From CBDCFL01 sp965216135 (GTDB taxonomy: Bacteria > Pseudomonadota > Alphaproteobacteria > Rhodobacterales > Rhodobacteraceae): a stretch of 64,000 nucleotides of DNA. A model generated the notes under the pieces. The model worked only from the letters and a program-made list of their open reading frames with translations. It did not search any database and had not been told where the DNA came from. Shown here piece after piece: positions 27,234 to 36,994 of this stretch. Within the stretch, counting starts at the first letter, position 1. Every line of letters begins with the position of its first letter. Where the stretch lies: the NCBI GenBank assembly GCA_965216135.1, contig CBDCFL010000021.1:62001-126000 (forward strand). Reading direction: 5' to 3'. The position numbers and the translations under genes were made by a program.

Positions 27234-28529
27234 TTAGCCGTCGCCACGCCCGCCGGCGTTCTGAAAGCGCCGGGCGAATTCTGCGGCCTGCCGCTTGGTC
27301 CAGCTGACCCGCACGCTCAGGCCAGCCTCACCTTTATCTTCGTGCTCGACCACGCCTTGTTCATAGAGCCAGGCGCGCATTTGGCCCGCGCCGAAGTCCA
27401 GCTCGATCACTGCGGTTTGCTTGTCGACGGCCAACGTGTCCGACAGAACCTGCAGCAAGGGCCCTACCCCGTCACTGGTTCGCGCTGAGATGGCGCAGAC
27501 CTGGCTGCGGCGCGCCGCCTCGGTCTGGCGCGAGGCGAGAGCATCGCCGGTCAGTCGATCCATTTTGTTCCAAATTTCGATGACCGGTGTGCTGTCGGCG
27601 ACGCCAATCTCGTGAAGGATCGCCTCGACATCCCCGGCCTGGTGTTTGGTTTCGCAGTGGCTGATGTCGCGCACATGGCAGATGAGATCGGCCACCAGAA
27701 CTTCCTCCAAAGTCGCGCGAAACGCGGCCACCAGTTGGGTCGGCAATTGTGATATGAACCCGACCGTATCAGACAGCACGATCTTCGGCCCGTCGGCCAG
27801 TTCCACCGCGCGCATGGTCGGATCAAGCGTGGCAAACAGCATGTCCTGGGCCGCGACACGCGCCCCGGTCAACCGGTTGAATAAGGTGGATTTTCCGGCA
27901 TTGGTGTAGCCAACCAGCGCCACGATCGGAAACGGCACCCTGGCGCGCGCGGCGCGGTGCAATTCGCGGGTTTTGACGACTTTGGCCAGTTGCTTGCGGA
28001 TGCGCCCGATCTGGGCATCAATCGCGCGCCTGTCCGCCTCGATCTGGGTCTCACCGGGTCCGCCAACGAAGCCCAGACCGCCGCGCTGGCGTTCCAGATG
28101 GGTCCATGCGCGCACCAGCCGGGTGCGCTGATAGGTGAGCGCTGCCAGGTCGACCTGCAGAACGCCTTCTCGGGTGTGGGCGCGGTCGGCGAATATCTCG
28201 AGTATCAGCCCGGTGCGGTCGAGAAGCTTAAGCTGCCACTTGCGCTCAAGATTACGCTGCTGAACGGGTGTTACCACCCCGTCGATCAGCACCAGATCGA
28301 CGTTCTTGGCGCGAAATTCGGCGGCGAGTTCGTCGATCTTGCCTTTGCCGAAAAGCGTGCCCGGTTGCGCGCGACCAAGGCGGATTATGCCGCTGCCGGC
28401 AATCTCAATGTCAGGCAAGGCCGCCGCAAGGGCCACGGCTTCGTCAAGCGCGTCGGCTGAGGCTCGGACGGACGGATCGTTTTTGAATTCGGGGTGCAGA
28501 ACATAGGCGCGCGTCTGCGGCTCGCTCAC
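27234..28529 (-). CDS. hflX: GTPase HflX
   Basis: 431 residues. An N-terminal domain (about 1-190) with the glycine-rich nucleotide-proximal region GQPGTLFGKGKIDELA-like RAQPGTLFGKGKIDEL is followed by the GTPase domain: P-loop GYTNAGKSTLFNRL, DTVGFISQLP and NKMD. HflX splits or rescues stalled ribosomes in stress. It overlaps hfq by four bases, as in most proteobacteria. The stop TAA is the site of the IS5-type insertion, so the protein is unchanged. Confidence 0.95.
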   Translation of the reverse strand: MSEPQTRAYVLHPEFKNDPSVRASADALDEAVALAAALPDIEIAGSGIIRLGRAQPGTLFGKGKIDELAAEFRAKNVDLVLIDGVVTPVQQRNLERKWQLKLLDRTGLILEIFADRAHTREGVLQVDLAALTYQRTRLVRAWTHLERQRGGLGFVGGPGETQIEADRRAIDAQIGRIRKQLAKVVKTRELHRAARARVPFPIVALVGYTNAGKSTLFNRLTGARVAAQDMLFATLDPTMRAVELADGPKIVLSDTVGFISQLPTQLVAAFRATLEEVLVADLICHVRDISHCETKHQAGDVEAILHEIGVADSTPVIEIWNKMDRLTGDALASRQTEAARRSQVCAISARTSDGVGPLLQVLSDTLAVDKQTAVIELDFGAGQMRAWLYEQGVVEHEDKGEAGLSVRVSWTKRQAAEFARRFQNAGGRGDG

Positions 28530-28765
28530 TGTGCGTCTTCGCCCTCATAAAGGCTGATGGGTTGGGCAGGCATGATTGTCGAGATCGCATGTTTATAGAC
28601 AAGTTGCGACTGACCATCGCGGCGCAACAGCACGCAAAAGTTATCAAACCACGTGATCACGCCCTGTAATTTGACGCCGTTGATCAGAAAAACCGTCACC
28701 GGCACTTTGGTTTTGCGAATGTGATTAAGAAATGCGTCTTGAAGGTTTTGTCTGTCCCCAGCCAT
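28526..28765 (-). CDS. hfq: RNA chaperone Hfq
   Basis: 79 residues starting MAGDRQNLQDAFLNHIRKTK, with the Sm2 motif YKHAISTIMP and the Sm1 stretch VPVTVFLINGVKLQG. Forms the hexamer that pairs small RNAs with messengers. The short C-terminal tail is typical for Rhodobacterales. Upstream of hflX with a four-base overlap. Confidence 0.96.
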   Translation of the reverse strand: MAGDRQNLQDAFLNHIRKTKVPVTVFLINGVKLQGVITWFDNFCVLLRRDGQSQLVYKHAISTIMPAQPISLYEGEDAQ

Positions 28766-28900
28766 CAATAATGCCTTTATTTATTGCGCGTTATTGTTGC
28801 GATCTGCCTCTCTGCGGCAGCCATTTGGTTAGCAAAAGGCAGTATGAAACGGCTTGGGGCGAGATACCAGCCCCAAAATTGGCGCGCCGATCCGGCGGCC

Positions 28901-30433
28901 TCACTTGCGCCAGAGCTCTGGATTGAAAAGCGAGATGATGACCAACATTTCCAGCCGCCCCAAAACCATCGCCGCAGTCAGCACCGACTTGCCGAAATCG
29001 GAAAGTGCTGCGTAACTGACCGGCTCGGCCAGGGTCACGTTGGCGACCGGGCCGGTTGTCGACAGGGCCGCAACCGCCAGGGTCATGGCCTGATCGAGAT
29101 TGAGGCCGGAAAAAGCAAAACCCAGCACCGTGAGCGCGATTGACAGGGCAAAGAGCATGAAGAATATCCAGGCCAGATAGGCCCCTTCGCGCCGGAACCG
29201 GCGTGCATCCGATCCGGACCCGCCGACCGAGGATGGATGGACCAGGCGATCCATTTCCCGGATGCCGTGTTTATAGAGTGCGTAGACGCGCAACAGCTTG
29301 ACCCCGCCCGCGGTCGTGGCCACGCCGCCGCCGATCAGTGCCAGACCCAACAGCACAATTCCCGGCGTGGCCAGACCAGACCAGTTGCGGGCATCGTCCC
29401 AGGCGGCACTTTCAAACCCAGTGGTGCTGAGGAATGACAGCACCGTGAAAGTCGCGCCCCAAAGCGCGCGGATCGCGGCGCGGAAGTTTTGAAACTCGTC
29501 CACTTCTATGGCACCAAGCCAGTGGCGCAGAAACAGAAAAGCCGGAACCGCAAGGACAAAAAACAGTCCCATGCGCAATTCAGGATCGCTCATGAAACGA
29601 ACGCGCATCTTGCCGCGTCGTTCGCCCGAAAACGGCTGGCGGGTCAGGGCCAGCAGAAAAAACCCAAAAACGGTGATCTCGCCAACGAAGCCCGATCCAT
29701 CGGCCGCGATCCCGCCCGACAGCGCGGTTATGCCACTGGTCGACATGACCGACATGGCGTGGATAAGGGTCACAACCGGCGCATCGGTGCGGATCGCCAG
29801 CAGCAGCCACAGGAACATCGTCAGCCCGAAATACAGCGGGAACAGGCGGACCGAGATGCGCAGAATTCGCCGCCCGCCGTCGGCCAGCCAGAAATCGTCA
29901 TGGCCGGCACCGCGCTGGCGTTGGCCGTCCGCGCTGGCCAACACGTCAAAGCCGCCGAGGTTCATCGGCGCAAGAATGGCCGCGGCCGTGGTCAGCACGA
30001 AAAACCCACCCATCCATGCAACCAACGCGCGCCACAGATGCACACTCTGCGACAGCCGGTCGGGGTCTTCAAAAAGCGTCGCACCGGTGGTGGTGATCGA
30101 CGACACCATCTCGACATAGGCGTTCAGAAACCGCGTGTCCGGCTCGGCAAATCGAAACGGCACCGCCAGCATGACCGGCAGGATCAGAAACGTCGCAAAC
30201 AGGGCGAACAGATGGCTTCGTCCGGGATGAACCGGGTCGTAATTTGACGAGGCAACCGCGATCAGCGCGGTCAGCGTCAGAAACAACAGCCCGGAATAAA
30301 GAAACGCCCGCATGTCCGAGAAATTTTCGATCACCGCCGCATGTGCGGCAGGCACCAGCATCGCAGCAGCACCCAGCCCCATCAGAACGACCAGAAGCGG
30401 CATGGCCAGCAAACGGTTGAGCGCGGATGTCAT
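28901..30433 (-). CDS. trkH: TrkH family potassium uptake protein
   Basis: 510 residues, many membrane spans and four short pore repeats typified by VSSITTTGATLFED, MSTSGIT, FLSTTGFES and LSTTGPVANV, which form the K+ filter. It is the membrane subunit working with cytoplasmic TrkA, whose gene ends just upstream with four bases between. The block ntr-trk-hfq-hflX is as known from Rhodobacter and relatives. Confidence 0.93.
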   Translation of the reverse strand: MTSALNRLLAMPLLVVLMGLGAAAMLVPAAHAAVIENFSDMRAFLYSGLLFLTLTALIAVASSNYDPVHPGRSHLFALFATFLILPVMLAVPFRFAEPDTRFLNAYVEMVSSITTTGATLFEDPDRLSQSVHLWRALVAWMGGFFVLTTAAAILAPMNLGGFDVLASADGQRQRGAGHDDFWLADGGRRILRISVRLFPLYFGLTMFLWLLLAIRTDAPVVTLIHAMSVMSTSGITALSGGIAADGSGFVGEITVFGFFLLALTRQPFSGERRGKMRVRFMSDPELRMGLFFVLAVPAFLFLRHWLGAIEVDEFQNFRAAIRALWGATFTVLSFLSTTGFESAAWDDARNWSGLATPGIVLLGLALIGGGVATTAGGVKLLRVYALYKHGIREMDRLVHPSSVGGSGSDARRFRREGAYLAWIFFMLFALSIALTVLGFAFSGLNLDQAMTLAVAALSTTGPVANVTLAEPVSYAALSDFGKSVLTAAMVLGRLEMLVIISLFNPELWRK

Positions 30434-30437
30434 CGGA

Positions 30438-31814
30438 TCAGAAAAAGTCGATCGAGACCTGCAGCAGGCGCTCGACTTCGGGCACGTCCGCAGCCATCGA
30501 GAACAGCGCGATCACGTCGCCCTCGTCGATCCGGGTCGAGCCTTTGGGCTTGTGAACGGTATCGCCCTTCATGACTGCTCCGATCAGAACGCCCTCGGGG
30601 AATTCGATGTCGCGAATGGCGCTGCCGGCGATGGGCGAAGTCGACAAGACCTGTGCCTCGATAACCTCTGCCTCGGCGTCGCCAATCGCATAAACGCCAC
30701 GCACGCGCCCGTGCCGGATATGGCGCAGGATCGAGCTGACGGTCGTTGCGCGCGGATTGATGAAGGCGTCGATCTCAAGCGTCGCCAGAATCGGCACCAG
30801 CGTCGGGTCGTTGACCAGGCAGATGGCCATCTTACAGCCCGCCGCCTTGCCGCGCACGGAAACTAGAATGTTGGTCTTGTCATCATCAGTCAGCGCCAGA
30901 ATCGCATCGGAGCGCTCAATCCCGGCCTCTGACAGCAGCTCGGCATTCAGCCCGTCACCGTTGAGCACGATTGTGCGTTCCAGCGCGTCTGCCGCCTTTT
31001 CAGCGGTCCGCCGGTCTTTTTCAATGACCCGCGCGCGCACCCGTTCGGTACGTTTTTCCAGCGATTGCGCCACGGTCAATCCGACATTTCCGCCGCCGAC
31101 AATGACCACACGTTCCTGTTTGCGCGAGGTTTTGCCGAAGATTTCCATCGCCCGGTCAAGATCATCGGTATGGCAGAACAGGTAGACCTGATCGCCCTCA
31201 AACAACTGATCGCCGGGTTCTGGCGCAAAGAGTTTCTGGCCGCGGCGGATGCCTACAACGATCGCACTCAGCGTTGAAAACAGATCGTTCAGCTGGCGCA
31301 GCGGGGTGTTAATCACCGGACAATCCGAGGCCAGAATGATGCCCACCATCTGCGCCTTGCCGTCAAGAAAGCTTTGGGTGTCAAATGCCGCGGGCGCGGC
31401 CAGACGGCGCAATGCGGTTTCGGCAACTTCGCGCTCGGGGCTGATGACGACATCGATCGGCAGATGGTCGCGGCGGTAGAGGTCAGAATAGATCGCCGTC
31501 AGGTAAGATTGTGCCCTGAGCCGGGCGATCTTGCGGGGAATGTCGAAAATCGAATGGGCCACCTGACAGGTCACCATATTGACCTCATCAGAATGGGTGG
31601 CGGCGATGATCATATCGGCGTCCTGCGCACCGGCGCTTTCGAGAACATCCGGGTAGCTCGCGAAGCCCGCCACGCCTTGGACATCCAGCGTTTCGATGGC
31701 GCGGCGCACCAGATCGGGGTTGTTATCGACGACCATCACGTCGTTCTTTTCGCCCGACAGATGCCTGGCGATTTGCCAGCCGACCTGCCCTGCCCCGCAG
31801 ATGATGACTTTCAT
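30438..31814 (-). CDS. trkA: Trk system potassium transporter TrkA
   Basis: 458 residues with two RCK halves, each with a Rossmann start (MKVIICGAGQVGWQIARHL and VVIVGGGNVGLTVAQSLE) and a TrkA_C domain. It binds NAD(H)/nucleotides and gates TrkH. It lies between ntrX and trkH on the same strand. Confidence 0.95.
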   Translation of the reverse strand: MKVIICGAGQVGWQIARHLSGEKNDVMVVDNNPDLVRRAIETLDVQGVAGFASYPDVLESAGAQDADMIIAATHSDEVNMVTCQVAHSIFDIPRKIARLRAQSYLTAIYSDLYRRDHLPIDVVISPEREVAETALRRLAAPAAFDTQSFLDGKAQMVGIILASDCPVINTPLRQLNDLFSTLSAIVVGIRRGQKLFAPEPGDQLFEGDQVYLFCHTDDLDRAMEIFGKTSRKQERVVIVGGGNVGLTVAQSLEKRTERVRARVIEKDRRTAEKAADALERTIVLNGDGLNAELLSEAGIERSDAILALTDDDKTNILVSVRGKAAGCKMAICLVNDPTLVPILATLEIDAFINPRATTVSSILRHIRHGRVRGVYAIGDAEAEVIEAQVLSTSPIAGSAIRDIEFPEGVLIGAVMKGDTVHKPKGSTRIDEGDVIALFSMAADVPEVERLLQVSIDFF

Positions 31815-31878
31815 CCGTTCAACCCCATCAGATCCTGGGCTCTAAGAGGCGGCAATTGGCCCGGTTGGACAGCCATTG

Positions 31879-33282
31879 TCAATCCGCTGGTTCCTCGACG
31901 AAAGCGACACGGCCACCAGCCTTGTTTGCAGTCACCACGCCCAGCGATTTGAGTTTTCGGTGCAAAGCCGAGCGTTCCATGCCCACGAATGCGGCGGTGC
32001 GGCTGATATTTCCGCCGAAACGGTTGATCTGCGTAAGCAGGTATTCACGCTCAAAAAGCTCGCGCGCCTCGCGCAGGGGCATGGTCGCCAGAGCGCCCGA
32101 CAGCATCAGACGCCCTTCGGGCTGGCCCTGTTCTTCCGTTTTGGGCAGCTCCGCGGCGGTGATCGGTGTGTCGCCGTCACCCAGGATAAGAATGCGCTCA
32201 AGAACATTGCGAAGCTGGCGCACATTGCCGGGCCAGGGCATGGTTTGCAGAAACGCCACGGCGTCCACGCTCAACTCGCGGCGCGGCAGGCCTTGGCTTT
32301 TGTTGAAAAATCCGATGAAATGGTCGGCAAGGGCGGGAATATCCTCGCGCCGATCCTCAAGCGACGGCACCGAGATCGGCACAACGTTGAGGCGGTGAAA
32401 CAATTCCTCGCGGAACGTGCGGTTGCGAATTTCCTCGTGCAGATTTTTGTTGGTGCTTGATATGACCCGTATGTCGACTTCGATGGTCGCGGTGCCGCCC
32501 GAGCGCTGAAACTTCTGGTCGACCAGAACCCGCAATATTTTGGACTGCGTGCCCATCGGCATATCGGCAATCTCGTCAAAATAAAGCACGCCGGAATGGG
32601 CCTGTTCCAGAAGCCCGGGTTCGACCCCACGCTCGCCGCTTTCGCGGCCGAAAAGAACCTCTTCCATGCGCTCAGGCTCAATCGAGGCGGAATTGACGCT
32701 GACAAAAGGGGCGTGGTTGCGGTCGGAATGGGCATGGATATAGCGCGCCGCGACCTCTTTGCCTGCTCCCGCCGGACCGGTCAGCATCACCCGGCCATTT
32801 GATTTTGTCACCTTGTCAAGATTGGCGTTCAGCTGTTTGAAGGCAGCACTTGCACCGATCATCTGTGCGTTCGTGACATCCTTGCGCTTGAGCTGCACGT
32901 TCTCGCGCCGCAGGCGGCTGGCCTCCATGGCGCGCCGGATTACCACCATTAGCTGGTCAATGTTGAATGGTTTTTCGATGAAATCATAGGCACCCTGCTT
33001 GATTGCGGCGACGGCAATCTCAATGTTTCCATGCCCGGATATGATCACCACCGGCACTTCGTGATGGTCGCGCTTGACCATTTTCAGGATGTCGATGCCA
33101 TCCATGTTGCTGTCTTTCAGCCAGATGTCCAAAATCATCAAAGATGGCGGTTCCGCAGCGACAGCGGCAACACATTCGTCGGAATTTGCCGCAAGCTCGG
33201 TCTGAAAGCCCTCGTCTTTCAAAATATCCGAGATCAATTCCCTGATGTCGCGTTCGTCGTCTACAATCAGAATCTCACTCAT
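31879..33282 (-). CDS. ntrX: Nitrogen-assimilation response regulator NtrX
   Basis: 467 residues: receiver domain (ILIVDDERDIRELISDIL; phospho-Asp in LMILDIWLKD), AAA+ domain with GPAGAGKEVAARYIH and VLYFDEIADMP, and a Fis-type helix-turn-helix (ISRTAAFVGMERSALHRKL). The loop that carries GAFTGA in sigma54 activators reads GRESGERGVEPGLLE here, so contact with sigma54 is doubtful. Its gene follows ntrY by 22 bases; the pair controls nitrogen, redox or envelope genes in alphaproteobacteria. Confidence 0.94.
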   Translation of the reverse strand: MSEILIVDDERDIRELISDILKDEGFQTELAANSDECVAAVAAEPPSLMILDIWLKDSNMDGIDILKMVKRDHHEVPVVIISGHGNIEIAVAAIKQGAYDFIEKPFNIDQLMVVIRRAMEASRLRRENVQLKRKDVTNAQMIGASAAFKQLNANLDKVTKSNGRVMLTGPAGAGKEVAARYIHAHSDRNHAPFVSVNSASIEPERMEEVLFGRESGERGVEPGLLEQAHSGVLYFDEIADMPMGTQSKILRVLVDQKFQRSGGTATIEVDIRVISSTNKNLHEEIRNRTFREELFHRLNVVPISVPSLEDRREDIPALADHFIGFFNKSQGLPRRELSVDAVAFLQTMPWPGNVRQLRNVLERILILGDGDTPITAAELPKTEEQGQPEGRLMLSGALATMPLREARELFEREYLLTQINRFGGNISRTAAFVGMERSALHRKLKSLGVVTANKAGGRVAFVEEPAD

Positions 33283-33304
33283 CGCTCTTTACCTCGTTTC
33301 TTTT

Positions 33305-35590
33305 CTATTTTGTTGATCCGTTCGGGTGTTCGGGCGGAACAACCGGCAATATCAAAATGGCTGCCGCACCTGGACTGGCCCCGGTTGCAAAGGGTTCGGC
33401 ATCGTCGAGCACCAACGAGCCGCCATGTTCCTCGGCGATCTTGCGCACGATTGACAGGCCAAGCCCGGTGCCTTGGTCGCGCATCGTCACGTAGGGTTCA
33501 AACAGCCGGGCGCGATTGACGGGCAAGCCGATGCCGTTGTCGGAAATTTTGATCGTCGCGATACCGCCTTCGAGGCTCATCTTGACCCGTATCTCGCCTG
33601 CGCAATCGGCCGATTCTGGCCTGCTGTCAACGGCTTCCCCGGCGTTCTTCATCAAATTCATCAGCGCCTGACCGATCATTGTTGGATCAAGCTCGGCGCT
33701 GACCTCGCCGTCGGGCAAATCTGTGCGAAACAAAATGTCCAGCTGGCCGCCTTCTTGCAAAACCACCGCGTCACGCACCAGTTCGCCAAGATCGACCTGC
33801 TGGCGTTCGGGCTCAGGCATCCGGGCGAATTTGGAAAACTCATCGACGATGCGGCGCAGATCGTTGGTCTGGCGCACGATGACGTCGGTGAGCTGGCCAA
33901 GATCATCGGCATGTTCCTTGACCAAGGGCGAAAATTTGCGTTTCAGGCGTTCTGCCGACAACTGGATCGGGGTCAGTGGATTTTTAATCTCGTGGGCAAT
34001 CCGGCGCGCGACATCGCCCCAGGCGGCCATCCGCTGCGCGGTAACGAGATCCGTCACATCATCGAAGGCGACCACATAGCCTTCCAAATGGCCATCGGCG
34101 CCGCGCCTGGTTGCCATGCGGACCAGCAACGTCTCTTGGCGGCCCGAGCGGTGTATCTGCACCTCTTGCTGGGCGGATTCGGCGCTGCGCTCGCGCAAGT
34201 TTTCAAAGACCGCTTGGAATTCCGGCACCACTTGGCGCAGGGGTTCGTCCTCAATCGACCCGGTCAGCCCAAGCAGGCGTTCTGCTGAGCGGTTTACAAA
34301 TGCCACCTTGCCGGTTCCATCCAGCCCCAGAACCCCGGCGGTCACCGATGACAGGACCGAGTCAAACAGCCGCCGGCGCGCCTCGATCTGCCGGTTGTTT
34401 TGCAGAAGCGTCTCGCGTTGCGCTTTAAGTTGCCGCGCCATCTGGTTGAAAATACGCCCTAAAACCGCGATCTCGTCCTTGCCGGGTTCTTCGCGCACTT
34501 GAACATCCAGGTCGCCCTGGCCGATCTGCTCGGCCGCGAACGCAAGGCGTCCCACCGGGCGCGCAAGTCGTTCGGCAAACCACAGACCCAGCCACACCGC
34601 CGCAAGGATCAGGATCAGCGCAAAGCCGAGATACAAGAGCCCGAATTCAAACAACAGCCCGCCGCGATCGGTTTCAAGTTGATTGTAAAGGCGAACTGTC
34701 TGCTGGGTTTCGTCCAACAGGTTCAGAATATCGCCATCCACATCGCGGGTGACGTAGAGCAGACGATCAAAATAGCCGCTGATCGCCACGAGCGCGCGAA
34801 ATTCGTTCACGTCCCAATCCTGGATGATCACGATGTCCCCGGTAAGCGCGCGGTCGATTTCCTGGGCGTCAGGTTGCTCGTAATCGAACAAATACGATCT
34901 TTCACCGCGCGCCCGAATTACCCCCGAACTATCAATGACATAGGCCTCTCGTAGCCCACGCTGGACCTGGGCCTGACCCTGGGCCAGGATTTGCCGCATA
35001 TCGCTGTCGGACATGAATTGCCGGTTCGACCGCGCGGTCGTCAGAAAATTTGCCAGGGCCTGGGCGTCGGCGGTCAGATCGCGGCGGTGTTCGTCTTCAT
35101 AGGCTTCCGCTGCGGCAAGGGAATTGCCGACCACCTGGCGGACCCGTTCCGAGAACCAACCCTCAAGACCGAAATTGACCGTCAGCACCGCGAATACGGC
35201 GACCAGCACGGTGGGAACCAATGCCACAAAGGCGAAAACGCCGGTCAGCCGCAAATGCAGTTGCGATCCGGCGGATTTGGCGCGCCTGGCGGCAACCATG
35301 CGCGCGACCCGCTGCAACACCAGGGCCGCCACGACGAGCACATAGACCAAATCGGCCAGCAATATCAGGCGCAACGTCGGTGAGTTCGCGCCTTCCTGCA
35401 ACGGCCCAAGCACCAGAAAGGTGAGCAATGCGAGCACCGGGCCCAGCGTAACCAAGCCCAAAGTCGTCAGGTTTTGGAACCGCCGCTGGCGGCGCAGGCG
35501 CGAAAACCTCTCCCAGGCATCCTGTCGAACCGGTGCGCGCAAAATACCCCCTGACTGGTTTGGACGTAACGACGCGCCGTGGCCCGCCAC
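33305..35590 (-). CDS. ntrY: Sensor histidine kinase NtrY
   Basis: 761 residues: N-terminal membrane segments (about 35-55, 70-90, 105-130 and 310-330) surrounding a large extracytoplasmic region, a HAMP domain, a PAS domain (FDSVLSSVTAGVLGLDGTG), the HisKA box AHEIKNPLTPIQLSAERL and an ATPase domain (ISDNGIGLP, DQGTGLGLSIV). Partner of NtrX, cotranscribed. The ligand is not known. Confidence 0.94.
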   Translation of the reverse strand: MAGHGASLRPNQSGGILRAPVRQDAWERFSRLRRQRRFQNLTTLGLVTLGPVLALLTFLVLGPLQEGANSPTLRLILLADLVYVLVVAALVLQRVARMVAARRAKSAGSQLHLRLTGVFAFVALVPTVLVAVFAVLTVNFGLEGWFSERVRQVVGNSLAAAEAYEDEHRRDLTADAQALANFLTTARSNRQFMSDSDMRQILAQGQAQVQRGLREAYVIDSSGVIRARGERSYLFDYEQPDAQEIDRALTGDIVIIQDWDVNEFRALVAISGYFDRLLYVTRDVDGDILNLLDETQQTVRLYNQLETDRGGLLFEFGLLYLGFALILILAAVWLGLWFAERLARPVGRLAFAAEQIGQGDLDVQVREEPGKDEIAVLGRIFNQMARQLKAQRETLLQNNRQIEARRRLFDSVLSSVTAGVLGLDGTGKVAFVNRSAERLLGLTGSIEDEPLRQVVPEFQAVFENLRERSAESAQQEVQIHRSGRQETLLVRMATRRGADGHLEGYVVAFDDVTDLVTAQRMAAWGDVARRIAHEIKNPLTPIQLSAERLKRKFSPLVKEHADDLGQLTDVIVRQTNDLRRIVDEFSKFARMPEPERQQVDLGELVRDAVVLQEGGQLDILFRTDLPDGEVSAELDPTMIGQALMNLMKNAGEAVDSRPESADCAGEIRVKMSLEGGIATIKISDNGIGLPVNRARLFEPYVTMRDQGTGLGLSIVRKIAEEHGGSLVLDDAEPFATGASPGAAAILILPVVPPEHPNGSTK

Positions 35591-35626
35591 TGCCGACGCA
35601 GAAATACAACAAAGGCTGTGGCGCTA

Positions 35627-36994
35627 TTACATCAGTTTGCGCCGCCGTGTCACGCTTATATCCAGTTCTGTGATCTTTTTACGCAAGGTATTGCGGTTGA
35701 TACCAAGCAAATCAGCACATTTAGCCTGATTTCCGCCTGTCGCATCCAGTGCGATTTCGATCAACGGCAGCTCAATTTCCCGCAAAATCCGCCCATAAAG
35801 ACCCGGCGGCGGCAGGTTTGAGCCCATCAGATCGAAGTATCGGCGCAAATGGCGCGCCACCGAGGCTGACAGACGGTCCTGGTTCTGATCTTCGTTGAGT
35901 TCGCGCATGGCGGGCTGATTGGCCAGCGCGGCCTCGATCTCGGTCCTGGTGATCTCATCGCCGTCACCGGTGGCCATCAGGCGCCTGATAAGATTGTCGA
36001 GCTGGCGGACATTTCCGGGCCAGGAATAGACACGCATCAGGGCCACGCCGTCATCGGCGATATGGCGCGGCGAAGATGTATCGCGGTCTGACCGGGCCAG
36101 GAAATTTGTCGCGATCAAGGCGATGTCATCGACACGGTCGCGCAGGGGCGGAACCGGAACCGTGACCCCGCATAACCGGTAATACAGGTCCTGGCGAAAG
36201 GCACCGGTTTCAATGGCCTGACCCAGATTGGTCTGCGACGTGGCCATGATCCGCGGCGTCGGGTCGCTCAGGCTGTCGAGCATACGAACGACACGGCCCT
36301 GCGCTGCGGCATCCAGGTCGCCAACCTCGTCGAAAACCAGCGTTCCGGTTTTTGCGCGCGACAGCAAAATTGCCGGGCCATCCATCTGCTCCAAATCTGC
36401 TGCGACTGCGGTCACATAGGGCAGGTTCCGCCGGTCCGAGAAATCGTGAATTATTCGTGCGATCAAAGATTTTCCGGTGCCGCTCTCGCCGGTAATCATG
36501 ACATTCAGATCGGTATTCAACACCCGCGCGATTAGCCGGTAAAGCGCCTGCATGGCGGGCGTTTGCCCGATCAGCGGTAAATCCACGACAGCTTGCGGGG
36601 CCCCGGCCCGTGGCGGCGGCTGCGCACTGCGCCGCCGGTCAAGCGCCTTGCGCGCGCGGCGCATCAGGTCGGGCAGGTCAAACGGCTTGGGCAAATAATC
36701 ATAGGCCTCGGCTTCGGCGGCCTGGATCGCCGTCAGGATGGTGTTCTGGGCGGAGATGATAATCACTGGCAAACCCGGTCGGCTTGCAGAGATTTGCGGC
36801 AAATACTCAAGGCCGTTGCCGTCAGGCATCATCACATCCGAGATGACCAGATCGCCTTTGCCCTCGTCGACCCAACGCGCCAGGGTTACCAGCGACGATG
36901 TCGCGTGGACTTTGCAGCCCGCCCGCGTCAGCGCCTGGGTCAGAACCGTGCGTATGGTGCGATCATCATCAGCGACAAGAACCGTGCCATCCAT
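35627..36994 (-). CDS. ntrC: Nitrogen regulator NtrC, Rhodobacter type lacking GAFTGA
   Basis: 455 residues: receiver (VLVADDDRTIRTVLTQAL; phospho-Asp in DLVISDVMMPDGNGLEYL), AAA+ domain with GESGTGKSLIARIIHDFSD and GTLVFDEVGDLD, and Fis helix-turn-helix (NQAKCADLLGINRNTLRKKI). The GAFTGA loop is absent and the region between the Walker motifs is shortened, as in Rhodobacter capsulatus NtrC, which activates sigma70 RNA polymerase. One base is shared with ntrB. Confidence 0.94.
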   Translation of the reverse strand: MDGTVLVADDDRTIRTVLTQALTRAGCKVHATSSLVTLARWVDEGKGDLVISDVMMPDGNGLEYLPQISASRPGLPVIIISAQNTILTAIQAAEAEAYDYLPKPFDLPDLMRRARKALDRRRSAQPPPRAGAPQAVVDLPLIGQTPAMQALYRLIARVLNTDLNVMITGESGTGKSLIARIIHDFSDRRNLPYVTAVAADLEQMDGPAILLSRAKTGTLVFDEVGDLDAAAQGRVVRMLDSLSDPTPRIMATSQTNLGQAIETGAFRQDLYYRLCGVTVPVPPLRDRVDDIALIATNFLARSDRDTSSPRHIADDGVALMRVYSWPGNVRQLDNLIRRLMATGDGDEITRTEIEAALANQPAMRELNEDQNQDRLSASVARHLRRYFDLMGSNLPPPGLYGRILREIELPLIEIALDATGGNQAKCADLLGINRNTLRKKITELDISVTRRRKLM

